Of a stretch of 64,000 nucleotides of DNA, positions 48,101 to 60,032 are shown piece by piece. This DNA comes from Saprospiraceae bacterium (GTDB lineage Bacteria > Bacteroidota > Bacteroidia > Chitinophagales > Saprospiraceae): assembly GCA_016711125.1 (NCBI GenBank), contig JADJTQ010000001.1:310001-374000 (forward strand), read 5' to 3'. The notes below the pieces were generated by a model. That model ran no database searches. It was not told the DNA's origin and saw nothing but the letters and a program-made list of their open reading frames with translations. A program made the position numbers and the translations under genes. The first letter of the stretch is position 1; the number at the start of each line of letters is the position of its first letter.

Positions 48101-51087
48101 CCCGTGGCCATTGCAGATAAGGGAGTGACCGTCTCGCTTTCTGATAAAAAGATCTGGGTAGATGCTGGGACATTTGATGAAGGGAGTTGGGATAATTGCG
48201 GCTTAAATATGGTTCTGGCCAGACGAGCTGACTGGAAGGAAGCCTGCGTAGATTTTTGTTACAATAAATCAGGAGAAAATTGCAATCAGGACTCCCTGGA
48301 GTCTGCCCTTTGTTGGCTCTGGACCGACGGTCATGATACACTTTGGACTTTAGATCTCGAGGACGACAAGCACTGTGATGAGGTAGAAGCACATTATAAA
48401 AACAGTTGGATTGGCTTTGCGAGGATGACACACCTTGTGGTCGTCTTGTGTACAATGGTTGGCTCTATGACTTAATCAAATATGCAACCGTTACCTGCAA
48501 ATCAAATGGCTATTTGGATGATCATAAATTTGATGAGCTTTTTTATAGGGCAGTAGGCAATCCTCAACAGGGCGATATGGTGAGAATTAAAAATAAAGAC
48601 TTCATAAACCTCATTGATACCGCTTTGGGAGGATTTATCCGCGATAGCCTGCTGATGGGAAAAGATATCATTGAGCTGGATTCTACCGGTTTTTTGGGTC
48701 TCTCTTATGGAGTAGACGTATTTAAATGTCGGGAGTCTAGTTCCGAAGTATGCGTAGGGTTAGGTGGTGGCTTCGAAGAGCTTTTTCTCCAGATTTTTAT
48801 AAAGCTTTATCTTGACAACTGTGTATCCCTCTTCGGACTGGGACCGGATATTGATTTGTTCATACCCGCTATATTTCCTGAACAAACCAAACGAGATCTT
48901 TTCTCTCAATGGAAGGAGATCGGTGGGGGATGGAGTGATGCCGTACCCTTCTCGTGCGAGGATGCCTGTGAACCCGTGACAGTAGAGATTCTGGTGATGG
49001 ACTATTGGTGCAACTGGAGCAAGGCATGGACGAATGTCTGGGTTGAGGACAAGACACCAATCCAGGTCGTTAAAGATGTGGTCGAGCAGGAAGTGATTAC
49101 CTGCAAAGTTTATAAAGAAAACAACTATAATTATCCGGGCGAGTTACATCCGGTGAGCATTGAATATATCGTAGATCAGGCTAAATCCGGCCAACAGGCA
49201 GGTTTTGACGCATTGGATGGCATCTTTGGCGGCTATTGCAAAGCCTGGGTAGATCCCTATGGCAATTATGTGGATGCAGTAGGCAATGAGATCGAATGTG
49301 ACCTACCATTTTATGACAGCATCTGCTACTGTACCAGCGAATGGAAGCAAGTCAGGGTATACGATGATCATTTAGGCTATCAGTGGGTTGACAGTCTTGT
49401 GACCACCTGTTATTACGAGCCAGACACGCTCAATTTCCAAAAGGGTATTGTGGCGGTCAATTGTGCCCAAAATGTGTATTGTGAGCAGGAAGTTTGGTGT
49501 GATTTTGACCATTGTGGTCAGGGATACATCTTCCGCAAATTTAAGATCTGGTCCTCCTGCGCTGAAGCTACGGCGGACGATGCAAGTTACCGCCCGGATA
49601 GTTTACGCCATCCGGTTGACACGATCTACCGGCATCAGCGTATTTGGGTAGGTAATGAATGCGAACTCAACAAATACATGTTCGACGTACCTGGTGATAC
49701 CGAGGTTTTCACCTGTCAGATAGAATACGGTCCTGACGGCAATGTGATTGGTGATGCCGGTCCCGAAAATACCGGTTATGCGACTTACCGATTTGACGAT
49801 GATTGCCGGATTGTAGGAATCGCTCACGAAGACAAAGTCTTTAAAATCGTAGGTGGTGATGCTGCCTGCTACAAGATCTTACGAACCTGGTACTTTGCTG
49901 ACTGGTGCAATTACGGAGGTGATGTTCCCTCGGGTAAATGGTGGCTCGATGCGGGCATTGTGGTGGACAAATGTGTTCAGAAAATTATCGTAACCGACAC
50001 GGTGCCCCCGGTTTGTCTGATCACCGGACCAGTAGCCGATGGCGACACGGTAGTATTAGGAGCTTGTGAATATACCCTCAACGTACAGGTGGATGCGACG
50101 GATGCCTGCGGTTTGATTGCTTACTACTGGGAGTTGAAAGACATCACCGATGCAAATGGCCACTATACGGTAGAAAGCGGAAGCGAAGATCTTTCAGGCG
50201 ATGCGGAAGAAAATTTTGGTATTTCGATCGAAGACCTCCTGCCGGGCACCTACAAATTGAAAGTTCAGGTGCAAGATGAATGCACCAACGAAGGGTATTG
50301 CGAGTATACGATTACGGTCAATTCCGGTAAGAAACCGACTCCTGTGTGTATCACGACCCTCACTGCTCGTCTGACTCCGTGGGATAGCGATAATGATGGA
50401 GAGGTCGATAGTGCTCATGCTGTAGTCTGGGCTTATGAGTTTGATCGCAGCAGTACCCCTGCCTGTGGTGATGACAGTTTGGAATATCGTATCGAGTTTA
50501 TCACCGATATCGAAGATGATTTAAACGCCGCTGGCGACCTGGATTACCTGGAAGTCGGATGTTCAGATATCGGTACCCGGCTGGTCAGGGTGTGGATAGT
50601 CAGTCATCCAGGCAATACCCGAGACTATTGTGATGCCGTATTGGTTGTACAATCAGATTTAAGTGAATGTGAACTGAATGGTAATGATGTCAGTACTCCT
50701 ATGAGTAATTATTTGCCCTCCAATCAAGTATCTGCAGAGGCGAACAGAGGTGGTCAATTTTTGGAAGAAAAAATTGGCATGAACCGTCAGGCCATGATCG
50801 AAGGATCTTTTGATTTTCCGGGAAATTTCGAGCTTTATCAAAATAAACCAAATCCTTTTAGGACATTGACTTCCATCGATTTTTATACTCAGAATGCGAC
50901 TTCCGTATCACTCACCATTTTTGACATTCATGGCCGGATCTTAAAGAGAGTCGAAGGTGACTTTGATCAGGGATATCAATCTTTTGCGATTCGCGAACAT
51001 GATTTAAATACTAATGCCAGTGTATTATATTATCAGGTGGAAACCGAACAATATAGTGCAACCAGAAAGATGATCATTATTCGATAA
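45194..51087 (+). pseudogene. Giant secreted M43-type metalloprotease with T9SS sorting tail, one frameshift as given
   Basis: About 1960 residues after repair. Signal peptide, then a pappalysin/cytophagalysin-type (M43) zinc protease domain with HESGHYCDLFH near residues 196-206 and the Met-turn SNYMSYSRHAC. The position usually occupied by Gly in HExxHxxGxxH is Asp here. Next are long beta-rich, cysteine-rich extracellular repeats (HYR/Ig-like) and a C-terminal T9SS type A domain (LYQNKPNPFRTLTSIDF to TRKMIIIR). The frame is lost at 48416-48418, where TTT should be TTTT. Correction joins NSWIGF to CEDDTPCGRLVYNGWLYDLI. It would be exported and attached to, or released from, the cell surface. 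Confidence 0.85.
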
Positions 51088-51267
51088 ATAGCTGGATGAA
51101 AAGTAGTATGCGGAAATACTACCTGGCTGATTCGTTTATGTTTTAATTCAAGACTTAAAGCAAGGACCGATAGTTAGATGCAGATCGGCTAAAAGTAATT
51201 CAAATTATTAGTAGTGAGTGTACAGTTCTCCATTAATTCATTTACGATCTAAACACTGCGTAGTCCA

Positions 51268-52116
51268 TTATTCTTTCCGTACCTCAAAGAATAAAGTATC
51301 TGTGCTAATTCCCGTAAAGATCCCCAGACCATTTTCTACATTGGTCGGTGGTGCTGTAATGCTGATTGATGAGTTCCCCGATTGTTCATAAATGGCAGCA
51401 TATTCAGGATTCAAACGATAAACGACCACTCGGTGGCGGCCAAATTGTTGCAGATCTCTAAAAGCATTTATAGCATAGAAATCAATAATTTCAGGCTCAG
51501 AGCGGATAAAAGGTCTCCGTAGTGTGTCACCTTCTTCGATCAATTCCTGAAGAAACGAAAAAATATATTCTGCTGAATCTTCGACATTCTCAACCTGCAC
51601 AAAATAGTAATCTCCAGTGTTGTTGTCCCAACTGATTTCGAGGCCTTCAGATTGATCAAAGGAGCCTGGATTGAAACCTCCAGTACTCGATATCTGCTGA
51701 CGATAGATTAGGGTATCACTGATTTGCGCTGGATTTATTTTAGGTATGTATGTCACAGCATAGACCTCAGCGTTATTCCATAAGAATGAAATTTCATAGT
51801 TCAGATCTGAATTGACAACCACATTTTTTGACTGATAATAGCCATTACCTATAAAATCCAAAATATAAGAATCCTTACCTTCTGAAATGTTAACTACGAG
51901 GCTGTCAAGAGTTCGAAATATTCCATCTCCGGCGTATGAATTTGATTGAGTTATTCTTATTGAATCCAGGTTTTTTCCGGCATAGAGATAACCGGTAATC
52001 ACGGCTGTCTTGCTATCGAATAATAATTGCTGATCCTCGGTACATCCCTGCATTAGTGCGACAGGAATAAGGCAGGCCACAATTCTTCCAAAAATTAAAT
52101 TGTTAAATTTTTTCAT
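51268..52116 (-). CDS. DUF4249 lipoprotein
   Basis: 282 residues with a lipoprotein signal (IPVALMQGC lipobox), beta-rich throughout: KTAVITGYLYAGKNLDSIRITQS near the N-terminus, VNSDLNYEISFLWNNAEVYA in the middle. DUF4249 proteins are periplasm-facing or surface lipoproteins encoded next to TonB-dependent receptors. Here the receptor gene ends five bases upstream of this start, so the two are cotranscribed. The substrate they handle is unknown. Intact. Confidence 0.85.
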   Translation of the reverse strand: MKKFNNLIFGRIVACLIPVALMQGCTEDQQLLFDSKTAVITGYLYAGKNLDSIRITQSNSYAGDGIFRTLDSLVVNISEGKDSYILDFIGNGYYQSKNVVVNSDLNYEISFLWNNAEVYAVTYIPKINPAQISDTLIYRQQISSTGGFNPGSFDQSEGLEISWDNNTGDYYFVQVENVEDSAEYIFSFLQELIEEGDTLRRPFIRSEPEIIDFYAINAFRDLQQFGRHRVVVYRLNPEYAAIYEQSGNSSISITAPPTNVENGLGIFTGISTDTLFFEVRKE

Positions 52117-52121
52117 TGCAT

Positions 52122-54843
52122 TTATTTTAGATCCCAGGTGATAAAGAGAGAAGGTGTAAAGTCGATCAGGGATACGTTAGTCTCATAGAGTTCACCCTCC
52201 ACTACTTCATATTCCTTATACCAAATGTTACGACGATTATATAGATTGATCAATGAGAGACCCATGGATGCTCTCGAGGAACCTAGAAAGAAATGGTAGG
52301 TGGCTGACAGATCAAAACGGTGGTAATCGGGAAGCCGAAGACCATTTTTACTGCTCACTTCAAATAAGCTTTCCGTGTTGCCATCTATTAGTTTTAACTC
52401 ATAATATCCGGTTGGTGCCGTATAAGATCTGCCTGTAGCGTATATAAAGGTCGAAGCGAAATTCCATCGCCCAAATTTATAGCTTCCAATTATTTTTAAT
52501 TCATGAGTTTGATCCTGATTGGCATGAAATGGCTCAGTCCCAAATGCTTCAAAATCATACAGGACCCTGCCAAGAGTATAACCAATCCAACCATTAAAGT
52601 TGCCGGCTTTTTTTTGAACAAGGAGTTCGATACCCTGCGCAATACCACTTCCAGTATAAAAGTATTCTTCATAGTTCAAGGTCTGCCCGGGTCCCCGGCC
52701 TGCCGGAGCTATCCGGGTAGAATATTCCGAGAGTCCGTTGAGATCTTTATGATAAGCTTCGACATCAAAAAGCCAGGATCTATTTTCATAGGAAAGACCA
52801 GTTATAAAATGTTTTGCTGAGGCAATGGGTATGTTTTTGTCATCTGCTAAAGCCCAAAAATCACGACTGCCTTGTTGAATGTCTTCGCGCACGATTCGAC
52901 TGGCAAACTGAAAGTATTTACCATATGCCAGTTTGCCTTTCAAAGACTTGCTGATCAAATAAGTCATTGAAGCGCGTGGTTCGAAATAGAGTTTACTAGT
53001 GAGTGAATAGTATGAATTGCGAAGGCCACCTTTTAGAATCAACCGATCTGCCAACGATATCCGGTCTTGTAAATAAAAGGAACTGGTATGACCCTGATTA
53101 TCCCGATGGATAACGCTGGTGGTGTCATTTTGACTTAAATTATAAAAAATATCATTGTACGTACTTTGAAAACCAAAATCCAGTTGTTGATCTTTAGATA
53201 GCTTATATTCATTATCAATCTTAATGGTAAAATCTCTTAGATCATTGTTTTCGTAACTGCCTGTATTTCGGGTAGATAATGAGTCTTCGCGGATGACCGT
53301 TGTTTGGTTTCTTCGATCTCGTTCACTGAAATAGTTTGAATAAGAAGTTGTGATTTTTGAATAGAGCACATCATTCCATCGTCTTGACCATTTCAAACTA
53401 CTACCAATATTTCCCCAATTACTAAGATCAACATTGTCACTATTAAAGGAAAAATTAGTTGCACCTCCTCCAAAGCCACCCCTAAATGAAGTATTATCCA
53501 AATTCCTGGAATTGTCCAGATTATCCTGCCCATTGTAGAAACTCAATGATATGACATCTCTTGTACTTGGCCGATAGGTCAATTTGGTATTTAAATCGTA
53601 GAAATAGGAGTTGGGCTTAACTTCCTGCTGTCCAAATCCCGAGAAACGGCCACCTCCACCTGGAGGTCTTTGATTTGTTGCTTGATTATTTTCGCTAATA
53701 CCAGTAAAAGCATCAAAAAGATTGGAATAGAACTTACTTTGAAAAGACCTTCTTGCCGCAATCAGAACGGAGCCTTTTCCATCTGCAAATGGAGATTCAA
53801 CATAGGCGTTGTAACTTAGTAAACTTAGACCGGCTCCCGCATTAAACTCCTTCGTATTGCCATCCTTGCCAGTCATTTCGACCACACTTGAAATTCTCCC
53901 TCCAAAGGGTGCTTCAAATCCACCTTTATGTAGTTGGATATCTTTGATGGCACTTGAGTTGAAGGCACTGAAGAAACCAAATAGATGGTCAACATGATAC
54001 ACCGTAAAACCATCCAATATGATCAGGTTTTGATCTGGAGTACCACCCCGCACATAGAGCCCAGATGAACTTTCATTGGTGCCACTCACCCCCGGCAACA
54101 GTTGCAAGGATCGGAAAATGTCCTTCTCTCCAAATGCGGGAAGTGCTGAAATAGCGTCAGGAGTTAGTCCTATATTACTTACTCCCTGGGAAGCTCTTAT
54201 TAGCTGCTCTTTCTGAGTTGCTTGAACTACGATTGTTTGAAGTTCAATACCAGAATCCTGGATGTGGATTTCCAGGTTTGACAGGTCAAGTTCTGGATTG
54301 AGTCTAAAGTAAGCCTGTTGATAACCCGTAATTGATCGTCAATATTGCAGTGTCTGTAGGTACATTAAATAGGGTAAAATAACCTTCGGTATTGGTTTCA
54401 GTACCGTTGGTGGTTCCTAAAATGGAGACATTTGCAAATGGAAGGCTTTCTCCGGTAGCCCCATCCTTTACTACCCCAGAAGTAGTTACGTTTTGTCTAC
54501 TTGGTTGTACTTCCGATTGAACGATAGGCACTTGGTCTGTTTTTCGGCTGATTTTAAAAGTACGATGACCAACTTCATTATATTGTAGACCGGTTTCCTG
54601 TAACAATTGAGTCATAACCTCTGAAAACGGAGCACGTCTAAAAGTCAGCGTAATCTTATGTTGTCGAAGTTCATCTGAATTAAATTGAAAGTTAAGTCGG
54701 TAATTAATTTCGAGATCCAGCAAAACCAGATGTAGAGGTCTGTCTACATAGTCACCCTTGATCCTCAACTCCTCTAAAGTTTGAGACAGCAACGTCGTAG
54801 TGAGACCAAAAAGAACTAACAGGAGGAGTACAATTCCTTTCAT
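52122..54843 (-). pseudogene. TonB-dependent receptor with STN and CarboxypepD_reg domains, frameshifted as given
   Basis: Outer-membrane receptor of about 907 residues after repair. Signal peptide (MKGIVLLLLVLFGLTTTLLS), STN secretin-like domain (about 30-100), carboxypeptidase-regulatory-like domain (about 118-180; GVVKDGATGESLPFANVSI), plug (LLPGVSGTNESSSGLYVRGG) and a 22-strand-type barrel ending in LFITWDLK. The frame breaks near 54322-54331, where TTACGGGTTATC cannot be read as NYLGYQQ; the other frame resumes YQQAYFRLNPELD. An STN domain usually signals to a FecR/sigma pair, but none is in this window. It forms a pair with the DUF4249 gene. Confidence 0.87.
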
Positions 54844-55309
54844 AATGAACAGTTTTTAACTGGAGAGATCATGAGAAAAAATCTCATATACTCCAAACGG
54901 CAAACATAATAGCTATGTACCCACTATGAAGGTTAAAAGAAGTTAATTAAGGTTAAGATTCCTTCCCTTACGGCTTTTCACTTAGTTATTCAACCTGGTC
55001 CGGAGAGAGATTCGGAAGCTAATGGTAGGAGATGAGCAAGTTGTCGACCCTGGTTTTAGGATCTGTAGTTCTTGTCAAACCTGTCCATCCCTGGGCTTTA
55101 TACCAAAGTTCGCTCGATTTTGTTAAACGGCTAAAACTAGTTGATCTTAATCCAATTGAATGGAAGTGGCCACCAAGTAATGCGCTGGGCCGTATTGTCC
55201 AGCTAATGACTTGGTTACTTTTTAGATATTAGGGGTCCATGAAGGAGATCATTAATCATTGAGGTTGAGTTGGCCCCATGAACAGCAATGGAGTACTTTT
55301 TTTAATTAG
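54844..55309. other. Intergenic region, no gene recognised
   Basis: Between the divergently oriented receptor start and the convergent end of the TIM-barrel gene. A 66-codon plus-strand frame (55032-55232, MSKLSTLVLGSVVLVKPVHP) is present, but it has no recognisable domain and overlaps equally long frames on the other strand, so I do not call it. The promoter of the receptor gene should be near 54850-54900. Confidence 0.4.
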
Positions 55310-56245
55310 TTACTCTATTCCTGCTGCTGCTTTTTTCATACTCTCCAATCCTGTTTTAGCCACGAGGAGGGCATCTTGCTCCCAGTACGAAGGATTAAAT
55401 CATTCTAATGAAAGCACAGTGGTCTTACCGGACCGGTGTAGATCTTTAAGGACTTCCTTGATTGGAGCGATTCCTTCTCCCGGGTATATCCGGTTGCTAT
55501 CATTAATCGTTTCCCTGGGAGGGTCTGCCTTATAATCGTTCATGTGAAATATTTCGATCACAGAACCTTTGATCAGTTTCAAGGCATCAAAATCTGAACC
55601 TCCTTTATATAGATGGTAGATGTCAGGGAGGATCTGAGCTTTGGGATGACCACATTCGGCCGCAACATACAGCACCTGACTGATTTTATGCAGATTTTTA
55701 GAAAACCCCCAGACTTCCAATTGAGGCATAACCCCTTGTTTTACTCCGAGATCAACGATTTTCGCGTATCGCTCGGCAGCGGCATCCAGATTTAATCCCG
55801 CTTCATTAGTAGCACCGGCAGGAGGTGCAGCGATCCGTTTACAGCCAAGTTGGGCAAGCTGATCCATCTCTTTTTTCAACTGTTCAATAGCCTGGCTACG
55901 CACCGTTGCATCATCGACAATCCATTGGGCAAATCCGATCGCATCTTCTACTTTAAGTCCCCAATCTTCAATTTTCTTTTTCAAATCGGATAGTGATCCA
56001 CCCTCATCGATATATGCTTGCAAGGCATTGATCCAGATTTCCACTCCGTCATACCCAGCTAGGGAAGCAGTCTCCAAATCTTTGAGCAAACCCTGTTTCT
56101 GACCTCTGATGGTACTGGTATTTAAGCAAAAACTAAAGGGTTTATCTTTTTTCTTTTTATCATCAAGTCCTGTCTTCCAAGCTGGAACTAAATAAGCAGC
56201 AGATGACGAAAGGGTGATATTTTTGATAATTTCTCTTCGATTCAT
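55310..56245 (-). pseudogene. Xylose-isomerase-like TIM-barrel protein (sugar phosphate isomerase/epimerase family), in-frame TGA as given
   Basis: About 311 residues. The N-terminus MNRREIIKNITLSSSAAYLV resembles a Tat or Sec export signal. The AP-endonuclease-2-type TIM barrel contains FCLNTSTIRGQ, GYDGVEIWINA, PQLEVWGFS, ILPDIYHLYKGG and IFHMNDYKADPP, carrying the usual Glu, Asp and His metal ligands. A TGA at 55400-55402 stops the frame after VLSLE; the same frame continues FNPSYWEQDALLVAKTGLES to the stop at 55310. TTA to TGA is a single change. Such proteins isomerise or epimerise sugars, or process 3-keto sugars together with DUF1080-type proteins. Confidence 0.83.
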
Positions 56246-56370
56246 GATTATATCGGTGCTGTTTTACGGTGTAAAATAAGGAAAGAATCGAAATCCTGAG
56301 GTTTTCTCGAAACATCACAACGGAAGAAAAAGGCATTGGCACAAATTGCTAAAAAGGTCGCTGCTCCATC

Positions 56371-56853
56371 TCAGGATAATAAGTACCACAAAAATTCAAA
56401 TACTTTGACCACGAGATATACCACCAGGGTAAAAAGTAGAATTAATAGGATCAATACAGTAATCACAACCGGCCAGGCACTGCCCTGATGTTTTCCTTCT
56501 TCAAAATGTGCCTGGAAGAGGTCCAAATTGCGTTTGTTGGCTTTAAAAAATAGATCGAAAATATCACCAAGAAAGGGTATTGATCCCACAATGGCATCGA
56601 GAATAATATTGAGAATCATTTTACTGAGGGCTTTTCCACTGGCCCCTTTTTTGACCATGATCAGCAGCAATCCACCTGACAAACCAAAACTGAGTACATC
56701 TCCAACTACCGGGAACAGACCAATTAAAAAGTCTAATCCAAAGTTTATTCCCGTGCCAGGAATCTTGAATTTGGTATCGAGCCAGTCTGAATATTTAATT
56801 ATGTTGCGGTGATCTGTTTTCGGATTTTGATCTGCAATATTGCCCTCGTCCAT
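56371..56853 (-). CDS. DUF4112 membrane protein
   Basis: 160 residues. The central DUF4112 domain shows DTKFKIPGTGINFGLDFLIG and FPVVGDVLSFGLSG, followed by ILDAIVGSIPFLGDIFDLFF and KANKRNLDLFQAH. A last hydrophobic helix is at the C-terminus (VVITVLILLILLFTLVVYLV). The function of the family is unknown; the two re-entrant PxxGD segments are typical. It lies three bases after the alpha-amylase stop on the opposite reading side (the start at 56853 is next to the amylase end at 56857), so these two genes are not in the same order as an operon would need unless the amylase is upstream; both are on the minus strand with the amylase upstream, so cotranscription is likely. Confidence 0.85.
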   Translation of the reverse strand: MDEGNIADQNPKTDHRNIIKYSDWLDTKFKIPGTGINFGLDFLIGLFPVVGDVLSFGLSGGLLLIMVKKGASGKALSKMILNIILDAIVGSIPFLGDIFDLFFKANKRNLDLFQAHFEEGKHQGSAWPVVITVLILLILLFTLVVYLVVKVFEFLWYLLS

Positions 56854-56856
56854 CTT

Positions 56857-58536
56857 TCAGATGCTTTCTAGTAGTACGATCGTAAATTCGGTGTTTAACT
56901 CAAGCATATTATTTATAACGGTGGCCACTTTACCCGAGTAATGATCTCGGACTTGGGCCCCATCATTAAAAACTCCTTTGACATTGATTTTTTTGCCACC
57001 AGAAGGATGATCCAATCCTATAATTACCGGATCATTTTTTTCACCATTTAATTCTCTTTTAAAGGTATAGGGGTTTTCCGCTAGCAAAGAATGTACTCCG
57101 GCTCCTACGGCAGGATGTTTGGCTCGAAATTGACCCAGCTTTTGCCAATGTCTTAACAGAGCCTGCTTCTCAGAATCTACAGAGAGTTCTTCCCAGTTCA
57201 TGAATGACCGTAAATTGGCATCACCATTTGCACCTTCGATATGAAGGGGTCTTGCCGTTTCGTCACCATAATAAACCTGAACGGCGCCAGGTGAGAGCAA
57301 TAGTTTATTTGCAGATTCGTAGGTCATCGATCTCTCTTTATCAAAGGGAGCGCCATCATCATGCGAAGCCAGGTAGTTGATAACGGACAGCTCTCTAAAC
57401 CCAGCTGTATTTAAAAGATTCGAATATTTATTGAATATGGAGTCATAACTGGTTTTGGCGTCGTATTTAAATTCGAAGTTGATCAGACTTTCAAATCCAT
57501 GCGCAAAAAAATCGACCGTGGTATCACCATAGTTATAATCTCTCCCGGCACTAATGCCATAATTATAGACTTCTCCGACCATATAGAAGGGATCATCGTG
57601 AATGACTGATTCAGGGTGTTCTTTTCTCCAGACATCTAAAGCCTTGTCACATTCTTTTTTCAGTACTGACCAAACATATGCTTCAGTGTGTTTAGCAGTA
57701 TCCACTCTAAATCCGTCGATTCCCATTTTACGTACCCAATCAACCAACCATTTTACAATATAATAGAAAGGATAACGCGGATAATTATTATCCTTAAAAT
57801 AGGTGTTTAATTCACCAATTTCCCGGTTTAATTTTCCTTCCTGTTTCCATTTTTCTATCAGAAATTCAGGTACTTCAACTTCAATGGTTGATTCTGTTTT
57901 AATGTCCGGAAGATTGTCTACCAGGGTACATTCGACGGTACTCTTAAGATCCTGGTAGGTACATGTAGGATCCACCCTCACCCATTCGTCTGGCCATTGT
58001 CTATCAATAGAGGTTACCGGACCGGTGTGATTAATAACTGCATCCAACAAGACCCGAATGCCATGTGTATGAGCCTTGCCAATCATTTCACTTAACTCAT
58101 CCTCGGTGCCAAAATTCGGATCCAGGGCCGTCCAATCACTTGTCCAATATCCGTGATAAGCATATGTCTTGCCCGTTCCCTCATCGGTATGACCTTTTAT
58201 TTGTTGGAATACGGGAGTAAACCAGATGACGTTGACTCCCAAAGAATCAAAATAGCCATCGTCAATTTTCTGCGTTATGCCGGCGATATCTCCTCCTTCA
58301 AAACTCCGTAGAACGGCTCCATCCTGTTTGCGATCAAATTGCAGGTCATTATTTTTGTTGCCATTGTTAAAACGGTCCGTCAATAAAAAATAAACCATAG
58401 CATTTTTCCAAAAATTGCTAACTGGTTTGTTTTCATAGGTCACGTCCTTTATTTCATCAATATGGTCTCTTTTATCTGCGGGACAACCCGCCAAAATTAC
58501 CATAAGGAAAGGCAGAAATATTTTTATTGATTTCAT
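56857..58536 (-). CDS. GH13 alpha-amylase lipoprotein
   Basis: 559 residues with lipobox (VILAGC). The GH13 conserved regions are all present: region I DAVINHTGP, region II GFRVDTAKH with the nucleophile Asp, region III MVGEVYN with the acid Glu and region IV NYLASHDDG. The N-terminal part reads NAMVYFLLTDRFNNGNKNND, typical of alpha-amylases of the maltodextrin-degrading type, and the C-terminal beta domain includes AVGAGVHSLLAENPYTFKRE. It hydrolyses alpha-1,4-glucans in the periplasm or on the cell surface. Intact. The DUF4112 gene follows on the same strand with a three-base gap. Confidence 0.93.
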   Translation of the reverse strand: MKSIKIFLPFLMVILAGCPADKRDHIDEIKDVTYENKPVSNFWKNAMVYFLLTDRFNNGNKNNDLQFDRKQDGAVLRSFEGGDIAGITQKIDDGYFDSLGVNVIWFTPVFQQIKGHTDEGTGKTYAYHGYWTSDWTALDPNFGTEDELSEMIGKAHTHGIRVLLDAVINHTGPVTSIDRQWPDEWVRVDPTCTYQDLKSTVECTLVDNLPDIKTESTIEVEVPEFLIEKWKQEGKLNREIGELNTYFKDNNYPRYPFYYIVKWLVDWVRKMGIDGFRVDTAKHTEAYVWSVLKKECDKALDVWRKEHPESVIHDDPFYMVGEVYNYGISAGRDYNYGDTTVDFFAHGFESLINFEFKYDAKTSYDSIFNKYSNLLNTAGFRELSVINYLASHDDGAPFDKERSMTYESANKLLLSPGAVQVYYGDETARPLHIEGANGDANLRSFMNWEELSVDSEKQALLRHWQKLGQFRAKHPAVGAGVHSLLAENPYTFKRELNGEKNDPVIIGLDHPSGGKKINVKGVFNDGAQVRDHYSGKVATVINNMLELNTEFTIVLLESI

Positions 58537-58582
58537 TTTTTATGGCATTACTATTTACCCCTCAATACTCGTCACGCGTCAC

Positions 58583-59862
58583 TCATCTTACCCCTAATTT
58601 CTCATACATCCAGTCTTTGGCAGCTTGCGATTGCTCCGGATACTGCCAGTGAGCGGCATCATGGAAAAGTTCGATCTCCTTGCTGGCATTCACCACATTA
58701 ATGGCAGAATAAATGGTCGTAGGTGGACAGACATTGTCGTTAAATCCAAAGGAATAATATCCTGGCACTTTTACTTGTCTGGCAAAATTGACGACATCAT
58801 AATATTTTGATGTTTCAACCTTTGCAGTGGTGTTGGTAAAATCATCTCTGAACATATGAGGCCAACCACCTGCCCGTCCATGTAAATATCCGGTTAAATC
58901 ACTTAATGCTGGATAAAAACTTATTAAATAATCAATACGTGGGTCAAGTCCGGTCGTAGTGATAGAGAGGGCGCCTCCTGACTGCCGCCCATTACCCCGA
59001 TATTTTCTCCATCAAATTCTGGCAAGGAATAAAGAAAGTCAACCGCTCGTACACAGCCTAAGTATACTCGACGATAGTAGTATTTATCCCGGTTGTCCAA
59101 ATTGCTGACCCAATATCCATCTAATAAGCCAGACCTCAAATCATCATAAAGGTCAGAATCATATAAGTTGACTGGTATGCCATGTATACCGATAGTCAGT
59201 GTAATCACAGCACGATCACTGACATCACCTTGATAAGAGCGTACTCCCGCCCCTGGTACATGCAAGATTGCAGGATATTTTCCAGAAGTTTTTGGCATCG
59301 TCAATATTCCGTAAATGAATCCTTGTATATTTCTGACTTTCACGTGATATACATTGGTTAAGGAAGTGCATTTTTCAGGCATGAATGTCATTTCGGCATC
59401 GACGGGTACTTGAGCAAGAGCGTCGAGATTATTTTTCCAAAATTGTTGAAAATCGTCGGGCAGCTCAGCAGTAGGCTTAATCTTCTCTGGATCAATTGCT
59501 GCTGTACCACTATTCATGTAGGTCTCGCCATTTTCTTCTATACTAACCTGGCAGGTTAAAAATCCGGGTTCACGCATTGAGCCGGCACTCACCGTGATTT
59601 TTCCTTCTTTCAAGATGAGTTTTTCTTTTTTAGATGCATCCATTTTTTCCGGTCCTATCCGATATTCGATCGATGCATTATCCAGTAGGTGACCAAACTT
59701 GTATATGGCAATTTCGAATATGATTTCTTCTCCGGTTCGATAGACCATATTTGCTCTGGATGGGCTGACCATGATTCGGATAAGGTCACCCCGTTGCGAC
59801 TGGGCAAGTAGCTCGTGGTCTGGTGTCAGCGTCAGGAGCACTATCATTAAAAAGTATTTCAT
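58583..59862 (-). pseudogene. Acetylxylan esterase-like (AXE1) alpha/beta hydrolase, frameshifted as given
   Basis: Exported esterase of about 427 residues from ATG 59862 (signal peptide MKYFLMIVLLTLTPDHELLA). An N-terminal beta domain (about 20-130) precedes the AXE1 hydrolase domain with ILHVPGAGVRSYQGD, the nucleophile elbow GVMGGSQ and, in the last part, the catalytic-acid and His regions (FGFNDNVCPPTT; HDAAHWQYPE). The frame is lost at 58977-58978 (CC, expected CCC); restoring one base gives GGSQGGALSITTTGLDPRID. It would remove acetyl groups from glycans. It lies 46 bases upstream of the alpha-amylase gene on the same strand. Confidence 0.85.
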
Positions 59863-60032
59863 GAATTCTGATTTGAGGACAATATAAGAACTATCTCGAT
59901 GGTCTCGCAAGTTTCGACTTTTTTTACCAGGGCGCGATTGTTTAGGTAATTTTGTGCCCCTCTGCCCGCTTGATTAAAACTCCTGTGCTGCAACCCTGGT
60001 GGCTTTTCGTATTTTTCGAGAAATGAAATGTT

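Noticed and set aside
55032..55232. 66-codon frame starting MSKLSTLVLGSVV
   Set aside because: No family, no conserved context, and equally long frames overlap on the other strand; not enough support.
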